Assembly: GCF_026913205.2 (NCBI RefSeq)
Contig: NZ_CP168151.1
Span: 248,001 to 312,000, forward strand
Length of the DNA stretch: 64,000 bases
Source: Lentilactobacillus sp. SPB1-3
GTDB taxonomy: Bacteria; Bacillota; Bacilli; Lactobacillales; Lactobacillaceae
Reading direction: 5' to 3'
A program made the translations under genes and the position numbers. The notes below the pieces were generated by a model that ran no database searches, was not told the origin of the DNA, and saw only the letters and a program-made list of their open reading frames with translations. This document shows positions 42,403-51,621 of this stretch, in pieces (within the stretch, counting starts at the first letter, position 1; the number at the start of each line of letters is the position of its first letter).

Positions 42403-42582
42403 ATGAACGATGAACAAGACTGGTTAGTCCAACAACTCAATCAACAAGCATCAGACTCATCATCGTTTGTGGAACGGGCTTTATTTACCGCTGCTGAGAA
42501 TTTAGTAATCGAGCAGGGTAATCGAATCGACCAACATGAAGGCGAATTAGATGGCCGGATTTGGAACCCAGATAAATGGTAG
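42403..42582 (+). CDS. 59-residue hypothetical protein coupled to the quinone reductase
   Basis: ATG 42403 lies two bases after the previous stop, with the strong site GAGGAGG at 42388-42394. The product (beginning MNDEQDWLVQQLNQQ, ending GRIWNPDKW) is acidic, soluble and helical. It ends two bases before the convergent kinase stop. No family recognised; translational coupling suggests it works with the flavoprotein. Confidence 0.7.
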   Translation: MNDEQDWLVQQLNQQASDSSSFVERALFTAAENLVIEQGNRIDQHEGELDGRIWNPDKW

Positions 42583-42584
42583 TG

Positions 42585-43391
42585 TTAATCTTTGGGAGCC
42601 CAGTGATTGATGGGACCAAATTTATGGCCAACCATAATTTCTGATTCAATTGCTTCATTAACAAAACGTTTGGCAATTTCGATGGCTTCCTTGATACTGG
42701 TTCCCTTGGCAATCTCAGCTGCAATACATGCTGAAAGACTATCACCAGTACCATTAACGCGATTAGTTGCATGATATTTATCAAGTAAGAAGAAATCTTC
42801 ACCAGACTCTAAGAGGACATAATCAGCAACTTCTGTCTGATGATTATCATCGTGACGACCCTTTAAGACTACGTTTTTTGCACCAAGTTGTTGCAATTTT
42901 TTGGCGGCTAATTTGGTATCAGCTTCATCATTGATTTGCATTTCGGCTAGTTTTTGCGCTTCAAAGAAATTAGGGGTAATCACAGTTGCTAATGGAATGA
43001 GCTTGTCTCTTAAAGTTTGGTAGGCACTTTCTTCTAACAAAACGTTACCATGTTTAGTTGTAATTACTGGGTCGACTACTAATGGTCCGAAATCGTATTG
43101 AGTATAATTTTTGACGACAGTCATAATCAATTCAGAATCTGAAAGCATGCCGGTTTTACTAGCTTTGATTTGATAATCATCTGCGAGGGCTTTAAATTCA
43201 TTATCAATGAAGCTGGTGGGCAAATTAACGGCATCGTGAATGCCATAACTGTTTCCAGCAACACAGGCAGTCATAACCGAAGCGCCGTAAACGTGTCTTC
43301 TAAAAAAAGTGTGCAGATCTGCCTGCATACCGGCACTACCATCACTGTCAGATCCAGCAATGGTCAGTGCTTGGGGATATTGTTCTATCAT
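42585..43391 (-). CDS. thiD: Hydroxymethylpyrimidine/pyridoxal kinase
   Basis: A 268-residue ribokinase-like kinase. ATG 43391 follows GAGGTGG; a GTG at 43400 overlaps that site. AGSDSDGSAGMQADLHTF and GASVMTACVAGNSYG are the substrate region of the HMP/pyridoxal kinase family, and NRVNGTGDSLSACIAAEI carries the catalytic GTGD. DSDGSAG instead of DSSGGAG is usual for bifunctional Gram-positive PdxK/ThiD proteins. No thi or pdx genes lie nearby, so it probably serves vitamin salvage. Confidence 0.87.
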   Translation of the reverse strand: MIEQYPQALTIAGSDSDGSAGMQADLHTFFRRHVYGASVMTACVAGNSYGIHDAVNLPTSFIDNEFKALADDYQIKASKTGMLSDSELIMTVVKNYTQYDFGPLVVDPVITTKHGNVLLEESAYQTLRDKLIPLATVITPNFFEAQKLAEMQINDEADTKLAAKKLQQLGAKNVVLKGRHDDNHQTEVADYVLLESGEDFFLLDKYHATNRVNGTGDSLSACIAAEIAKGTSIKEAIEIAKRFVNEAIESEIMVGHKFGPINHWAPKD

Positions 43392-43456
43392 ATTAGCCAC
43401 CTCAATTAGCTTATTTGGTTGTAAATATTACCATATATTGACATTTGAATGTTGGT

Positions 43457-43486
43457 TTGATTTTCTGATATAGATTGTAGTACAAT
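43457..43486 (+). promoter_or_regulatory. Promoter of the 40-residue protein gene
   Basis: TTGATT (43457-43462) and TACAAT (43481-43486) spaced 18 bases, about 55 bases before the start codon. Confidence 0.55.
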
Positions 43487-43541
43487 ATAAAAGTCTATTG
43501 AAGTGTAAAGAATTATTAAAGCTTATAAGGAGAATTCTACA

Positions 43542-43664
43542 ATGCGTAAATGTCATCCAAATGGCGTTCAAGGACGTCGTCCAATCAACAAGAAGAATGA
43601 TGCAAAACGTAACCAACAAATTGCTGATCTTCAAAAGTTTTTGAAGTCAAAACCAGCTAAGTAA
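43542..43664 (+). CDS. 40-residue basic protein
   Basis: ATG 43542 with AAGGAG upstream, its own promoter and its own terminator define a single-gene unit. The product, starting MRKCHPNGVQGRRPINKK, is very basic (over a quarter Lys/Arg) with one Cys, like a small ribosome- or RNA-associated protein. I do not recognise it as a named ribosomal protein. Codon use is that of a well expressed gene. Confidence 0.75.
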   Translation: MRKCHPNGVQGRRPINKKNDAKRNQQIADLQKFLKSKPAK

Positions 43665-43681
43665 TTACGTGCTTGTGTTAT

Positions 43682-43716
43682 AAAGCCTCCACCATTTAAT
43701 TGGTGGAGGCTTTTTT
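43682..43716. terminator. Bidirectional terminator
   Basis: AAAGCCTCCACCA pairs with TGGTGGAGGCTTT, followed by a T run on the plus strand. It also ends the convergent ktrA. Confidence 0.9.
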
Positions 43717-44386
43717 ATTTATCAGCTGTCGCAATGACTTCAAATTTTTCAACATCTTCTTGATTACCAATGATAGTTATCAAATCATTGCCATGTAAGG
43801 TGGTCGTTGGTTCGGCAATGAATGTTTCACTTTGATCTGCTCGTGAGACAGCGATTATCGTAATTTTAAAACGATTAGTTAAGTTTAGTTGATCAAGGGA
43901 TTGGTTAGCAAAATTAGGATTAGTCATTTGTAGTTCTGCAACGGATAGGGTCCCGGAAAGCTTCAAATCACCGATTATTTTCGGATCCATGGTATGAATG
44001 GCCGTTCGTTTCCCCATATCACGTTCAGGCTGAATCACTTCGTCAGCACCTAAACGTTGAAGCACCCGAGCGTGGCGCTGATTCTCAGCTTTACATACGA
44101 GATGTTTTACGCCCAGATCTTTACAGATCATGGTGGCCATTACACTGGCTTCAACATCGGTGGCAATTGAAATAAACACATTGTCAAAGTTACCAATGTC
44201 TAATTGCTGCATGGCTGTTTCATTTTGCGCATCTGCGACGACAGCGGAGGTCACAATATCACGGTATTGATTAACCAGCTCCTCTTTTTTGTCGATTACT
44301 AACACTTCCTGGCCGTGAGCTACTAGTGTGTCAACGATGCTACCTCCAAATAAGCCTAAGCCGATTACTGCAAAATTCTGTTGCAT
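43715..44386 (-). CDS. ktrA: Potassium uptake regulatory subunit KtrA
   Basis: A 223-residue cytoplasmic RCK protein. Residues 1-130 form an RCK_N Rossmann domain (FAVIGLGLFGGSIVDTL, nucleotide binding; VIDKKEELVNQYRD), and the rest an RCK_C domain. It forms an octameric ring that gates the KtrB channel according to bound nucleotide. It lies 15 bases downstream of ktrB on the same strand. Confidence 0.92.
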   Translation of the reverse strand: MQQNFAVIGLGLFGGSIVDTLVAHGQEVLVIDKKEELVNQYRDIVTSAVVADAQNETAMQQLDIGNFDNVFISIATDVEASVMATMICKDLGVKHLVCKAENQRHARVLQRLGADEVIQPERDMGKRTAIHTMDPKIIGDLKLSGTLSVAELQMTNPNFANQSLDQLNLTNRFKITIIAVSRADQSETFIAEPTTTLHGNDLITIIGNQEDVEKFEVIATADK

Positions 44387-44401
44387 TTTTTTAAACCTCC
44401 A

Positions 44402-45742
44402 TTAACCGATCATGATGTTTTCTTCTGGATATCTGAACTCATCATCTGGATGATTAGTCGTGAGAATCGAATACATAACTGTAAATATACCGACACGACC
44501 CATAAACATTAGTACACAGAAAATTAATTTACCAATAATTGTTAGATGAGGCGTAAGCCCTAAAGTTAATCCAGTAGTTCCAAACGCAGAAACCACATCA
44601 AAAATTATATATTCAAATCCCATGTATTTGGGAATGGTTTCTGTGGTCAACAAGACTAACGCCGCAATTGATAAGGTGATTACCACTAAGAAGCCTAATG
44701 TTAACGAGCGATTGACGTTATCATCTGAAAAGCGCCGTCCCATGAACGTTGAATCTCGTTTGCCCCGTAGAATCGACCAAACCTTAATTAACAAAATTCC
44801 AACAGTTGTGGTTTTGATTCCTCCGGCAGTTGAACCAGGAGTTCCACCAATGAACATCAAAATAATCGTAAACAAAATTCCGGCATCTGAAAATTGATTG
44901 TAATTGAAAATTGAAAACCCGGCCGTTCGTGGAGAAACTGAGATGAAGAAGGTGTCGATCAGACGTTGTCCGGCACTCAACTGAGTATGCTGACTAAAGT
45001 TTTGTTCGGTCGTTAAATATACGATAAAACTAATGACGATTAAACCTAAATAGGTCACTAACGCCAATTTTGTGTGGAGCGATAAGTGATGATTTTGTCG
45101 AAATAGTAGTAAATCTTCCCAGACCAAAAATCCCAGTGATCCGGCAATAATCAATCCTGATAAGACTAATAACAGATATGAGTCCCCGGCAAATTTGGTT
45201 AAAGAATTGGCATACAGATCAAAACCAGCATTACAAAAAGCGCTGATCGAATGGAATATGCTATAACCTAGACCTTTCCAAAAACCGTATCGGGAGCCAA
45301 AATCAATGAATAATAATGCGGTTCCTAGTCCTTGAATAAGTAAGGAAAAACAAATCACTAGTTGGACAACTCGATAAACTTTATCAGTGGATTGAATACT
45401 TAATGATTCTTGGGTCAGTAACGAAGTCGTCAGATCAACTTTTCTTTTTAGAAACGAAAATAATAGCACAGCAAATGTCATGAAACCCAAGCCACCAACT
45501 TCGACTAAAATTAAGATGACAATTTTACCAAAGATACTCCAGTGTAGGGCAGTGTTAACGACTGTCATTCCAGTAATACAGGTAGCTGAAGTAGCTGTAA
45601 ACAAGGCATTTAGATAGCCAGTTGAATGGCCAGAATTAGTTGAAATAGGCAAAGATAATAAAATGGTGCCAACTATAATGATGACAATAAAGCCTAAAGT
45701 TAGGATTCTAGGCAATGGTAACTGCTTGTTAGCGTGTATCAT
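44402..45742 (-). CDS. ktrB: Potassium uptake channel subunit KtrB (TrkH family)
   Basis: A 446-residue membrane protein with repeated membrane-pore-membrane units. Pore segments with the conserved Gly include ATSATCITGMTVVN, ISAFCNAGFDLY and GGTPGSTAGGIKTTTVGIL, the last being the TrkH/KtrB signature; VSAFGTTGLTLGL is the fourth. It imports K+ with Na+ dependence in related species and acts with KtrA encoded next. Confidence 0.93.
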   Translation of the reverse strand: MIHANKQLPLPRILTLGFIVIIIVGTILLSLPISTNSGHSTGYLNALFTATSATCITGMTVVNTALHWSIFGKIVILILVEVGGLGFMTFAVLLFSFLKRKVDLTTSLLTQESLSIQSTDKVYRVVQLVICFSLLIQGLGTALLFIDFGSRYGFWKGLGYSIFHSISAFCNAGFDLYANSLTKFAGDSYLLLVLSGLIIAGSLGFLVWEDLLLFRQNHHLSLHTKLALVTYLGLIVISFIVYLTTEQNFSQHTQLSAGQRLIDTFFISVSPRTAGFSIFNYNQFSDAGILFTIILMFIGGTPGSTAGGIKTTTVGILLIKVWSILRGKRDSTFMGRRFSDDNVNRSLTLGFLVVITLSIAALVLLTTETIPKYMGFEYIIFDVVSAFGTTGLTLGLTPHLTIIGKLIFCVLMFMGRVGIFTVMYSILTTNHPDDEFRYPEENIMIG

Positions 45743-45862
45743 TTTTAATTACCTCTTATAGTATGTTTTATAAACATTATCACACTGAATTGTAAATATC
45801 TCCAACACTGAACCTATTTTGGGATATAATTTACTGAGACTATTAGTTCGGGGGATATATAA

Positions 45863-47104
45863 ATGCTAATTAAAAATGTTCATATTCAAAATTCTGAAGC
45901 TCTTCAAGATGTGCGAATCGTTCATGGCAAATTTGCCGAAATCGCACCTAACCTTGAAAGACAGGATGACGAGCGATTGATTGATGCAACTGACAAATTG
46001 TTGTTGCCACCATTTGTTGATCCACATGTCCATCTAGATGCCACTATGACTGCTGGTGATCCTGAATGGAATCAAACAGGCACATTGTTTGATGGGATCC
46101 GCATCTGGAGCGAACGCAAGAAAACTTTAACCAAGGAAGACGTTAAGACACGAGCAAAGCAGGCCATTAAGATTCAAGTTCAAAATGGTATTCAATTTGT
46201 ACGTAGTCACGTTGATGTCACAGATCCTAATTTAACTGCATTAAAGGCTTTGATTGAAGTCCGAGAAGAGGTTAAGGATCAGGTTGAACTGCAACTAGTT
46301 GCCTTTCCGCAAGAAGGAATCTTATCATTTCCAAATGGTAAGGAATTAATGACAGAAGCAGCTGATTTAGGAGCTGATGCGATGGGGGGTATTCCTCATT
46401 TTGAGTTTACCCGTGAATACGGGGTTGAATCGTTGAAGTTCTTAATGAAACTTGCTGAACAAAAGAACAAATTAGTAGATGTGCATTGTGATGAAATCGA
46501 TGATCCTCAATCACGAAGTTTGGAAACTTTAGCTACCCTTGCCCTTGAAAGTGGCATGGGCGATAAGGTAACCGCTAGCCACACCACTGCAATGGGTTCA
46601 TATAATGATGCCTATGCTTACAAATTATTCAGATTGTTGAAGATGTCAAATATCAACTTTATTGCCAATCCACTTGTTAACACTAATCTGGGTGGTCGTT
46701 TTGATACTTATCCAAAGCGTCGTGGCATGACAAGAGTTAAGGAACTTCACGCTGATGGTATTAACGTGGCTTTTGGTGAGGATGATATCAAAGATCCATG
46801 GTACCCAATGGGAAATGGTAACATGCTTGATGCTCTTCATATGGGATTACATGTTGGTCATTTGATGGGATACAACGATATCTTAGATTCATATCAATTC
46901 GTAACGTTAAATGGTGCAAAAGCCATGCATGTTAGTGATCATTACGGAATTGAAGTTGGTAAACCAGCTAACTGTATCATTATGAACAACGATAATTTCT
47001 ACAATGCTTTAAATGAACGTTCAGAAATTCTTTACTCAATTCATAATGGGGAAGTTTTGGTTAAGACAGAACCTAAACAAGTTAAAAATAATTTCAGAGC
47101 ATAA
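45863..47104 (+). CDS. codA: Cytosine deaminase
   Basis: A 413-residue amidohydrolase that converts cytosine to uracil and ammonia for pyrimidine salvage. Metal and active-site motifs: DPHVHLDATMTAGDP, VDVHCDEIDDPQ, ASHTTAMGSYND and FGEDDIKDPWYPMGNGNML; the WNQTGTLFDGI segment matches E. coli CodA. The conserved Asp of the last motif is present. There is no codB or upp nearby, so transport is encoded elsewhere. ATG 45863 follows CGGGGG. Confidence 0.9.
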   Translation: MLIKNVHIQNSEALQDVRIVHGKFAEIAPNLERQDDERLIDATDKLLLPPFVDPHVHLDATMTAGDPEWNQTGTLFDGIRIWSERKKTLTKEDVKTRAKQAIKIQVQNGIQFVRSHVDVTDPNLTALKALIEVREEVKDQVELQLVAFPQEGILSFPNGKELMTEAADLGADAMGGIPHFEFTREYGVESLKFLMKLAEQKNKLVDVHCDEIDDPQSRSLETLATLALESGMGDKVTASHTTAMGSYNDAYAYKLFRLLKMSNINFIANPLVNTNLGGRFDTYPKRRGMTRVKELHADGINVAFGEDDIKDPWYPMGNGNMLDALHMGLHVGHLMGYNDILDSYQFVTLNGAKAMHVSDHYGIEVGKPANCIIMNNDNFYNALNERSEILYSIHNGEVLVKTEPKQVKNNFRA

Positions 47105-47126
47105 TTAAGTTTGATATTTTATGTAG

Positions 47127-47164
47127 ACGAGCAGAGCCGTGAATTAAGGCTTTGCTCGTTTTTG
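47127..47164. terminator. Terminator between codA and the LysR gene
   Basis: ACGAGCAGAGCC pairs with GGCTTTGCTCGT (one G-U), then a T run. It overlaps the end of the convergent LysR gene. Confidence 0.85.
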
Positions 47165-48043
47165 CTTGGATAAAATTTTAGAGATGGAATTGGCCATGTC
47201 TAAAAATAAGGTTTCTTTTGGCGTCCCCGGTAGATAAACCATGTTAAGTTCATGGCTGATTTCAAAATTATTCAAGTTAAATGTACTCAAATGAAATGAA
47301 TCTGGCAATGAACGCGCCGCAGAACGATACATGAAACTAACACCGAGATTTTTGTTTAATAATTGCTGAATAGTGAAGATATCACCAACTGAAATCATGT
47401 GATTAAAATCGTTTAAATCATAATTCATGCCAGCTAACCAGTTCTCAAAAATGAATCGACTACCTGATCCTGGTTCTCGAATCAACAACTGACTGGTTAG
47501 CAACTCATCGATAGAAATGGTGCGGTTGCTGAAGGGATGTTCTTCATTACAGACACCGACAAATTCATCTTGGCCAATCAAAATATTAGCAAAACTTTGG
47601 CGGTCAAAGTTTCCTTCAATTAAGCCAAACTCGATGTCACCACTGATCAATTGATTGATAATGACGGTGGTGTTTTGAATCTCACAGTGGATTTTAGGAT
47701 AGTCGGTAGCCAGTTGCTGAATAAAGTCTGGCTCAATCATTTCATTGAATGAGAGGGTGGTACCAAAAGAAATACTTTGCCGCTTTTCGGGATTAGTAAT
47801 ATTGGATAGTCCCTGCTGGGTTTGCGTATTGATTTGTTCTATAAGTTTAGCTAATTTAAGTCCCTCAGTAGTAAATGTTAATTGGGAATGGTGATAATCC
47901 ACTAGCTTAACATTTAATTCCTGTTGAAGAGCTTGAATTTGTTGAGATACTGCCGGTTGAGTAACGAACAGTTGCTGAGCAGTTTTAGTAAATGATTTGG
48001 TTTGATACAACACAAGAAACATGATGAATTTATTATCTAACAT
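47144..48043 (-). CDS. LysR-family transcription regulator (YeiE/CysL-like)
   Basis: A 299-residue LTTR. ATG 48043 follows GAGGTG; the earlier in-frame ATG overlaps that site. The helix-turn-helix is FTKTAQQLFVTQPAVSQQIQ. The effector domain (about 90-295) has the periplasmic-binding-protein fold. It is divergent from the YeiH-like gene, the standard LysR/YeiH pairing, and probably activates it. Targets of such CysL/YeiE-type regulators concern sulfur compounds in other bacteria. Confidence 0.9.
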   Translation of the reverse strand: MLDNKFIMFLVLYQTKSFTKTAQQLFVTQPAVSQQIQALQQELNVKLVDYHHSQLTFTTEGLKLAKLIEQINTQTQQGLSNITNPEKRQSISFGTTLSFNEMIEPDFIQQLATDYPKIHCEIQNTTVIINQLISGDIEFGLIEGNFDRQSFANILIGQDEFVGVCNEEHPFSNRTISIDELLTSQLLIREPGSGSRFIFENWLAGMNYDLNDFNHMISVGDIFTIQQLLNKNLGVSFMYRSAARSLPDSFHLSTFNLNNFEISHELNMVYLPGTPKETLFLDMANSISKILSKQKRAKP

Positions 48044-48141
48044 AACGCACCTCATAAGTTATTCTTATAGAGTTATCATACTTAATAATTTTCCTTTATA
48101 CAATGTCTTTGATAAGCTATTAATTGTGATGGAGGAGAGAA

Positions 48142-49176
48142 ATGAAAAATTATAGTGCAACAGAAGTTAGAAGTTTTGGCTTAGCAGCCGTTTTGACGCT
48201 AATTTGTGCCTTGATTGGAACATTTTTAGCGGGATTACCATACTTGAATTTAATTGGAGCTTTAGTGATCTCTTTATTAATGGGAATGGTATTTCAAGTA
48301 TTTAAAGGACCGGTTCAGACAGCTAAGTTTGGAATTGGATTTATTTCAAATAAATTTTTACGATTAGGAATTATTTTATTAGGATTCAAACTTAACTTGT
48401 TAGATCTTGCTCGAGCAGGAGTGAAGACAATCCTGTTAGCAATGATCGTAGTTACTGGAACCATTTTATTAACTTATACAATCGCGCGGAAACTAAATGT
48501 TGAAAAAGAATTAGCTATTCTTGCCGCTGGCGGAACTGGAATCTGTGGAGCTGCGGCCGTTATGGGAATTTCCCCACAAATCAAAGTTCCTGAAGAACAG
48601 GCTGAGCATCAACGGGAAAACGAAGTGTTGGCCGTCGCAGTGGTAGCTATTTTAGGTACCATCTTTACGTTGGTCGACATTAGTTTGAAGCCATTACTAC
48701 ACTTAACTGCTACTCAATTTGGTGTGATGGCTGGTGCGTCCTTGCATGAAATTGCCCATGCTGTTGCTGCCGGAAGTGCAGGCGGTCCAGTGAGTTTGGA
48801 CGCTGCTATCATTACCAAGCTATCCAGAGTTTTGATGCTAGCTCCAGCTGCATTGATTATCGGTGCTTGGTATCAAAGAAGTACTAATAAAGAACGTGGG
48901 GATGCTGCTCAAAAAGCCAAATTACCAATTCCTTGGTTCATGGCCGGATTCATTCTCGCAAGTATTATTGGTACGTTCGTTCCTTTAGGAGCTAACATTA
49001 TTCAATTACTTGTAAAAGCTGCATACCTATTCTTAGGAATGGCCATGGCTGCCTTAGGAATCAGCGTTAACTTCCGAGTAATCTGGCAACGAGGCCGCAA
49101 TGTCTTCTTAGCCGCATTTATTTCATCAATTATCTTGTTAATATTTGCAATTATTGTTGTTAAATTATTCTTCTAA
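48142..49176 (+). CDS. YeiH/UPF0324-family membrane transporter
   Basis: A 344-residue membrane protein with 9-11 hydrophobic segments. KFLRLGIILLGFKLNL, LAAGGTGICGAAAVMGISP and GASLHEIAHAVAAG are the conserved segments of the YeiH family (putative sulfate exporter). It stands alone next to a divergent LysR gene. GGAGGAG precedes the ATG. Substrate is uncertain; sulfur oxyanions are usually proposed. Confidence 0.88.
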   Translation: MKNYSATEVRSFGLAAVLTLICALIGTFLAGLPYLNLIGALVISLLMGMVFQVFKGPVQTAKFGIGFISNKFLRLGIILLGFKLNLLDLARAGVKTILLAMIVVTGTILLTYTIARKLNVEKELAILAAGGTGICGAAAVMGISPQIKVPEEQAEHQRENEVLAVAVVAILGTIFTLVDISLKPLLHLTATQFGVMAGASLHEIAHAVAAGSAGGPVSLDAAIITKLSRVLMLAPAALIIGAWYQRSTNKERGDAAQKAKLPIPWFMAGFILASIIGTFVPLGANIIQLLVKAAYLFLGMAMAALGISVNFRVIWQRGRNVFLAAFISSIILLIFAIIVVKLFF

Positions 49177-49185
49177 ATAAAAAGC

Positions 49186-49226
49186 AAATCGCGGTGTAAC
49201 CAAAACTAGGTTTCATCGCGATTTTT
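49186..49226. terminator. Terminator between yeiH-like and fructosamine kinase genes
   Basis: AAATCGCG.GTG.AACC pairs with GGTT.CATCGCGATTT, followed by Ts, between convergent genes. Confidence 0.85.
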
Positions 49227-49228
49227 TA

Positions 49229-50089
49229 TTATCCAAGTTGATTAACGATTTGCGTCATTTCTGATTGAACACTGCTGGCATACATTTCACCGAATTTTAC
49301 TAAGTGGACCATTAGGTAATAGAGTCGGTAAAATTTCATTCTTTGATTAGCGCCTTCAGATAGCGGGTATGCTTCACCATAAGCTTGATAAAACTCACTA
49401 TCAAAGCCACCAAATACGGTGGTCACACCGAGGTCGAATTCTCGATCACCATACATGGCTGCGGGATCTATCAAAGCGGGTTGACCGATGTCGGTGAATA
49501 AGTAATTACCGCCCCATAGGTCACCGTGCAATAGAGAAGGCTCGCTTTGATGGTTGGCAAGTTGATTGATAATGATTTGGCGAACATGATTGAACTCGGC
49601 AAGTTCAGTGGATGACCATAGGTGCTGTCTAACGATTTCGTCTCGTAGTTTATCGAGGCGCCGGTCAACGAATAGTTCGCTCCAAGACGTTGTCCAGCTA
49701 TTATCAAATTCAATTGCAGTTCCTTTATAATCGGTGTCAAACCCAAATGATCCATTCGGATTGTGATGATGATGTAATTTAGCGACCAGTCTACCAAGGT
49801 CTGCCTGACTACCAGTACCGCTTGATAGATATGTAATTAATAAGTAGGCATCGCCTTGAATCTCACCATTGGCAATTACTCTGGGTGCTAAAATATTGGC
49901 GGTCTCAAATTCCTGTAAGCCGGCAATTTCACCGTCATAAAAATCTGCATCGTGATGTGGTTGCACTAATAAGAAGTATGTGTCATCAGGTGTCGTTAGT
50001 TTAAATGCCTGATTCACGTCACCGCCACCAACTGGAGTTACAGAATCGATTTCTGCAATGGGCAGCTGTTGAAGCCAATGTTCGTCCAT
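49229..50089 (-). CDS. Fructosamine kinase family protein
   Basis: A 286-residue protein kinase-like fold enzyme. SLLHGDLWGGNYLF (catalytic HGDxxxxN) and ALIDPAAMYGDREFDLG (DPxxxYGDREFDLA) are the signature of the FN3K family, which phosphorylates ketosamines for deglycation. GGGDVNQAFKL forms the nucleotide loop. GAGGTG precedes the ATG. Bacterial members act on ribulosamine or fructosamine adducts; it is a single gene here. Confidence 0.9.
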   Translation of the reverse strand: MDEHWLQQLPIAEIDSVTPVGGGDVNQAFKLTTPDDTYFLLVQPHHDADFYDGEIAGLQEFETANILAPRVIANGEIQGDAYLLITYLSSGTGSQADLGRLVAKLHHHHNPNGSFGFDTDYKGTAIEFDNSWTTSWSELFVDRRLDKLRDEIVRQHLWSSTELAEFNHVRQIIINQLANHQSEPSLLHGDLWGGNYLFTDIGQPALIDPAAMYGDREFDLGVTTVFGGFDSEFYQAYGEAYPLSEGANQRMKFYRLYYLMVHLVKFGEMYASSVQSEMTQIVNQLG

Positions 50090-50163
50090 AAAAAATCACC
50101 TCACACTCATTGTAAATCAGAAAGCGAATCAATGATAACTATAAGGTAGCTCAATTAAGTTGA

Positions 50164-50215
50164 AATAAAAAAACCACAGTGAATAGGAAAATAATTCCTC
50201 ACTGTGGTAAAAATA
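50164..50215 (-). terminator. Terminator of the 143-residue protein gene
   Basis: On the minus strand ACCACAGTGAGGAA pairs with TTCCTATTCACTGTGGT with a small bulge; seven Ts follow. Confidence 0.85.
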
Positions 50216-50216
50216 G

Positions 50217-50648
50217 CTACTTTTTAGCGGTGTTAGTAGCCAATGACTTTTTCTTTTTAGACTTACTTTTTAAAACGTCTTTTAACTCTGAAATATCGTC
50301 TTCATGTTTAACCTTCCATTGTTTATAGGAAGAACTAGAATCTGTATCACCAGGCTTAAGACCTGTATCGAGCCAGAACAGTGCTTCGGTTAAACTAGAA
50401 AAGTTGTGCATCCAGAGAGTTTGTCCGTTTTCCGAGTCAAATGCAACGTATGAACGGGCGTGTCTGGCCAAAAATGTGTGCTTACGAATCTTAAAGGCCT
50501 CACGTTTTCTGGTCAAGCGATAATCAGGTAGTATATACTTACCTTGACGTTTTAATTGTGGAAATCGTTCGTTGATTTGGTCTGAACGATCTTTAAGTAG
50601 TGCCTTGGCTTCTTCAACACTAATAAGTGTCGCGTTTAATTGGGTCAT
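50217..50648 (-). CDS. Hypothetical protein with basic tail
   Basis: A 143-residue soluble protein. The middle has a basic segment (YRLTRKREAFKIRKHTFLARHA) and a region with SLTEALFWLDTGLKPGD; the C-terminus is Lys-rich (KSKSKKKKSL). AAGGGGG precedes the ATG. I recognise no family. The charge pattern suits binding to nucleic acid or ribosomes, a guess. Confidence 0.7.
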   Translation of the reverse strand: MTQLNATLISVEEAKALLKDRSDQINERFPQLKRQGKYILPDYRLTRKREAFKIRKHTFLARHARSYVAFDSENGQTLWMHNFSSLTEALFWLDTGLKPGDTDSSSSYKQWKVKHEDDISELKDVLKSKSKKKKSLATNTAKK

Positions 50649-50769
50649 TGCGATAGCCCCCTTTACTAATATTTTCGCATAGATTTATCTAATTGAAAAG
50701 AATATTGGAAAAATATAATTGATTGTTAATAAATTGAAATCTAATGTAGCTAATTTGGAGGTAATAATT

Positions 50770-51621
50770 ATTAAATTTTATGCAGTTAAGAAAGGCCGTA
50801 AACCAGGAATCTATAGCACTTGGCCGGACGCTCAGAAACAAATTTCTAAATTTCCAGGAGCAGTTTTCAAAAGTTTTCCCACTAGAAAAGCTGCGGAAGA
50901 TTTTTTGAACGGCCAAGGGGACTACGGTAATTTAACCGAGTCGGCACCCAAGACTGATGAGATTATCGTCTATACAGATGGTGGCTCTAGAAATCATGGG
51001 AACGTAGCCGGTGGCCACGTTAAGCAAAGTGATCCGGCAGCTTGGGCTTATCTAATTATTAACCACGGTAAGAAAACTTCAGATACTGGTGGTGAGTTTG
51101 GCGCCACTAATAACCGAATGGAAATCATGGGGCTTCGAAATGCTCTGCAATATTTGCTGGATAATGGTTTAAACCAGGAGCACGTTCACATCATTGCCGA
51201 TTCTAAATATGTGCTTGATGCTATCACCAAGGGCTGGCTTGCGGGCTGGAAAGCACGCGGATTTCAACGTAGCCAAGGTGAATTGAAGAATCGTGAATTG
51301 TGGCAAGACATTGATCGTTTGTTACCAAAGTTCACTAATATCGTTTATTCATGGACCAAGGGCCATGCTGATAATAGTGGCAATGTTTTCGTGGATGAAT
51401 TATTGAACCAGACGATGGACGAAATGATGGCTGGTAAAAAATCATCTTCACATGTTTCAGCTAAAACTAAAGCAACGACTACTAAATCTAGTCCCGCAAA
51501 TTCCAAACCAGTGACCCAGCAAAAGTCACAAGGGAAACGGGATGATAATCCAAAAATAAAGGCCTCAGTTGACGCTATTAAAGAGAATTTACGTCAATTA
51601 GGTTTATTTGATGATCAATGA
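50770..51621 (+). CDS. rnhA: Ribonuclease HI with N-terminal viroplasmin-type domain, AUU start
   Basis: About 283 residues. The protein begins KFYAVKKGRKPGIY, the usual start of RNase HI proteins with a caulimovirus viroplasmin-like hybrid-binding domain (1-45). The RNase H domain has all acidic residues: VYTDGGSRNHG, NNRMEIMGLRN, IADSKYVLDAI and KGHADNSGNVFVDELL. A Ser/Thr/Lys-rich tail follows. GGAGG at 50757-50761 is followed only by ATA, ATT and ATT; the only in-frame ATG/GTG/TTG codons upstream are before or within that site. ATT 50770 (or 50767) is therefore the best start, a rare case outside infC. It removes RNA from RNA/DNA hybrids. Confidence 0.88.
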   Translation: MKFYAVKKGRKPGIYSTWPDAQKQISKFPGAVFKSFPTRKAAEDFLNGQGDYGNLTESAPKTDEIIVYTDGGSRNHGNVAGGHVKQSDPAAWAYLIINHGKKTSDTGGEFGATNNRMEIMGLRNALQYLLDNGLNQEHVHIIADSKYVLDAITKGWLAGWKARGFQRSQGELKNRELWQDIDRLLPKFTNIVYSWTKGHADNSGNVFVDELLNQTMDEMMAGKKSSSHVSAKTKATTTKSSPANSKPVTQQKSQGKRDDNPKIKASVDAIKENLRQLGLFDDQ

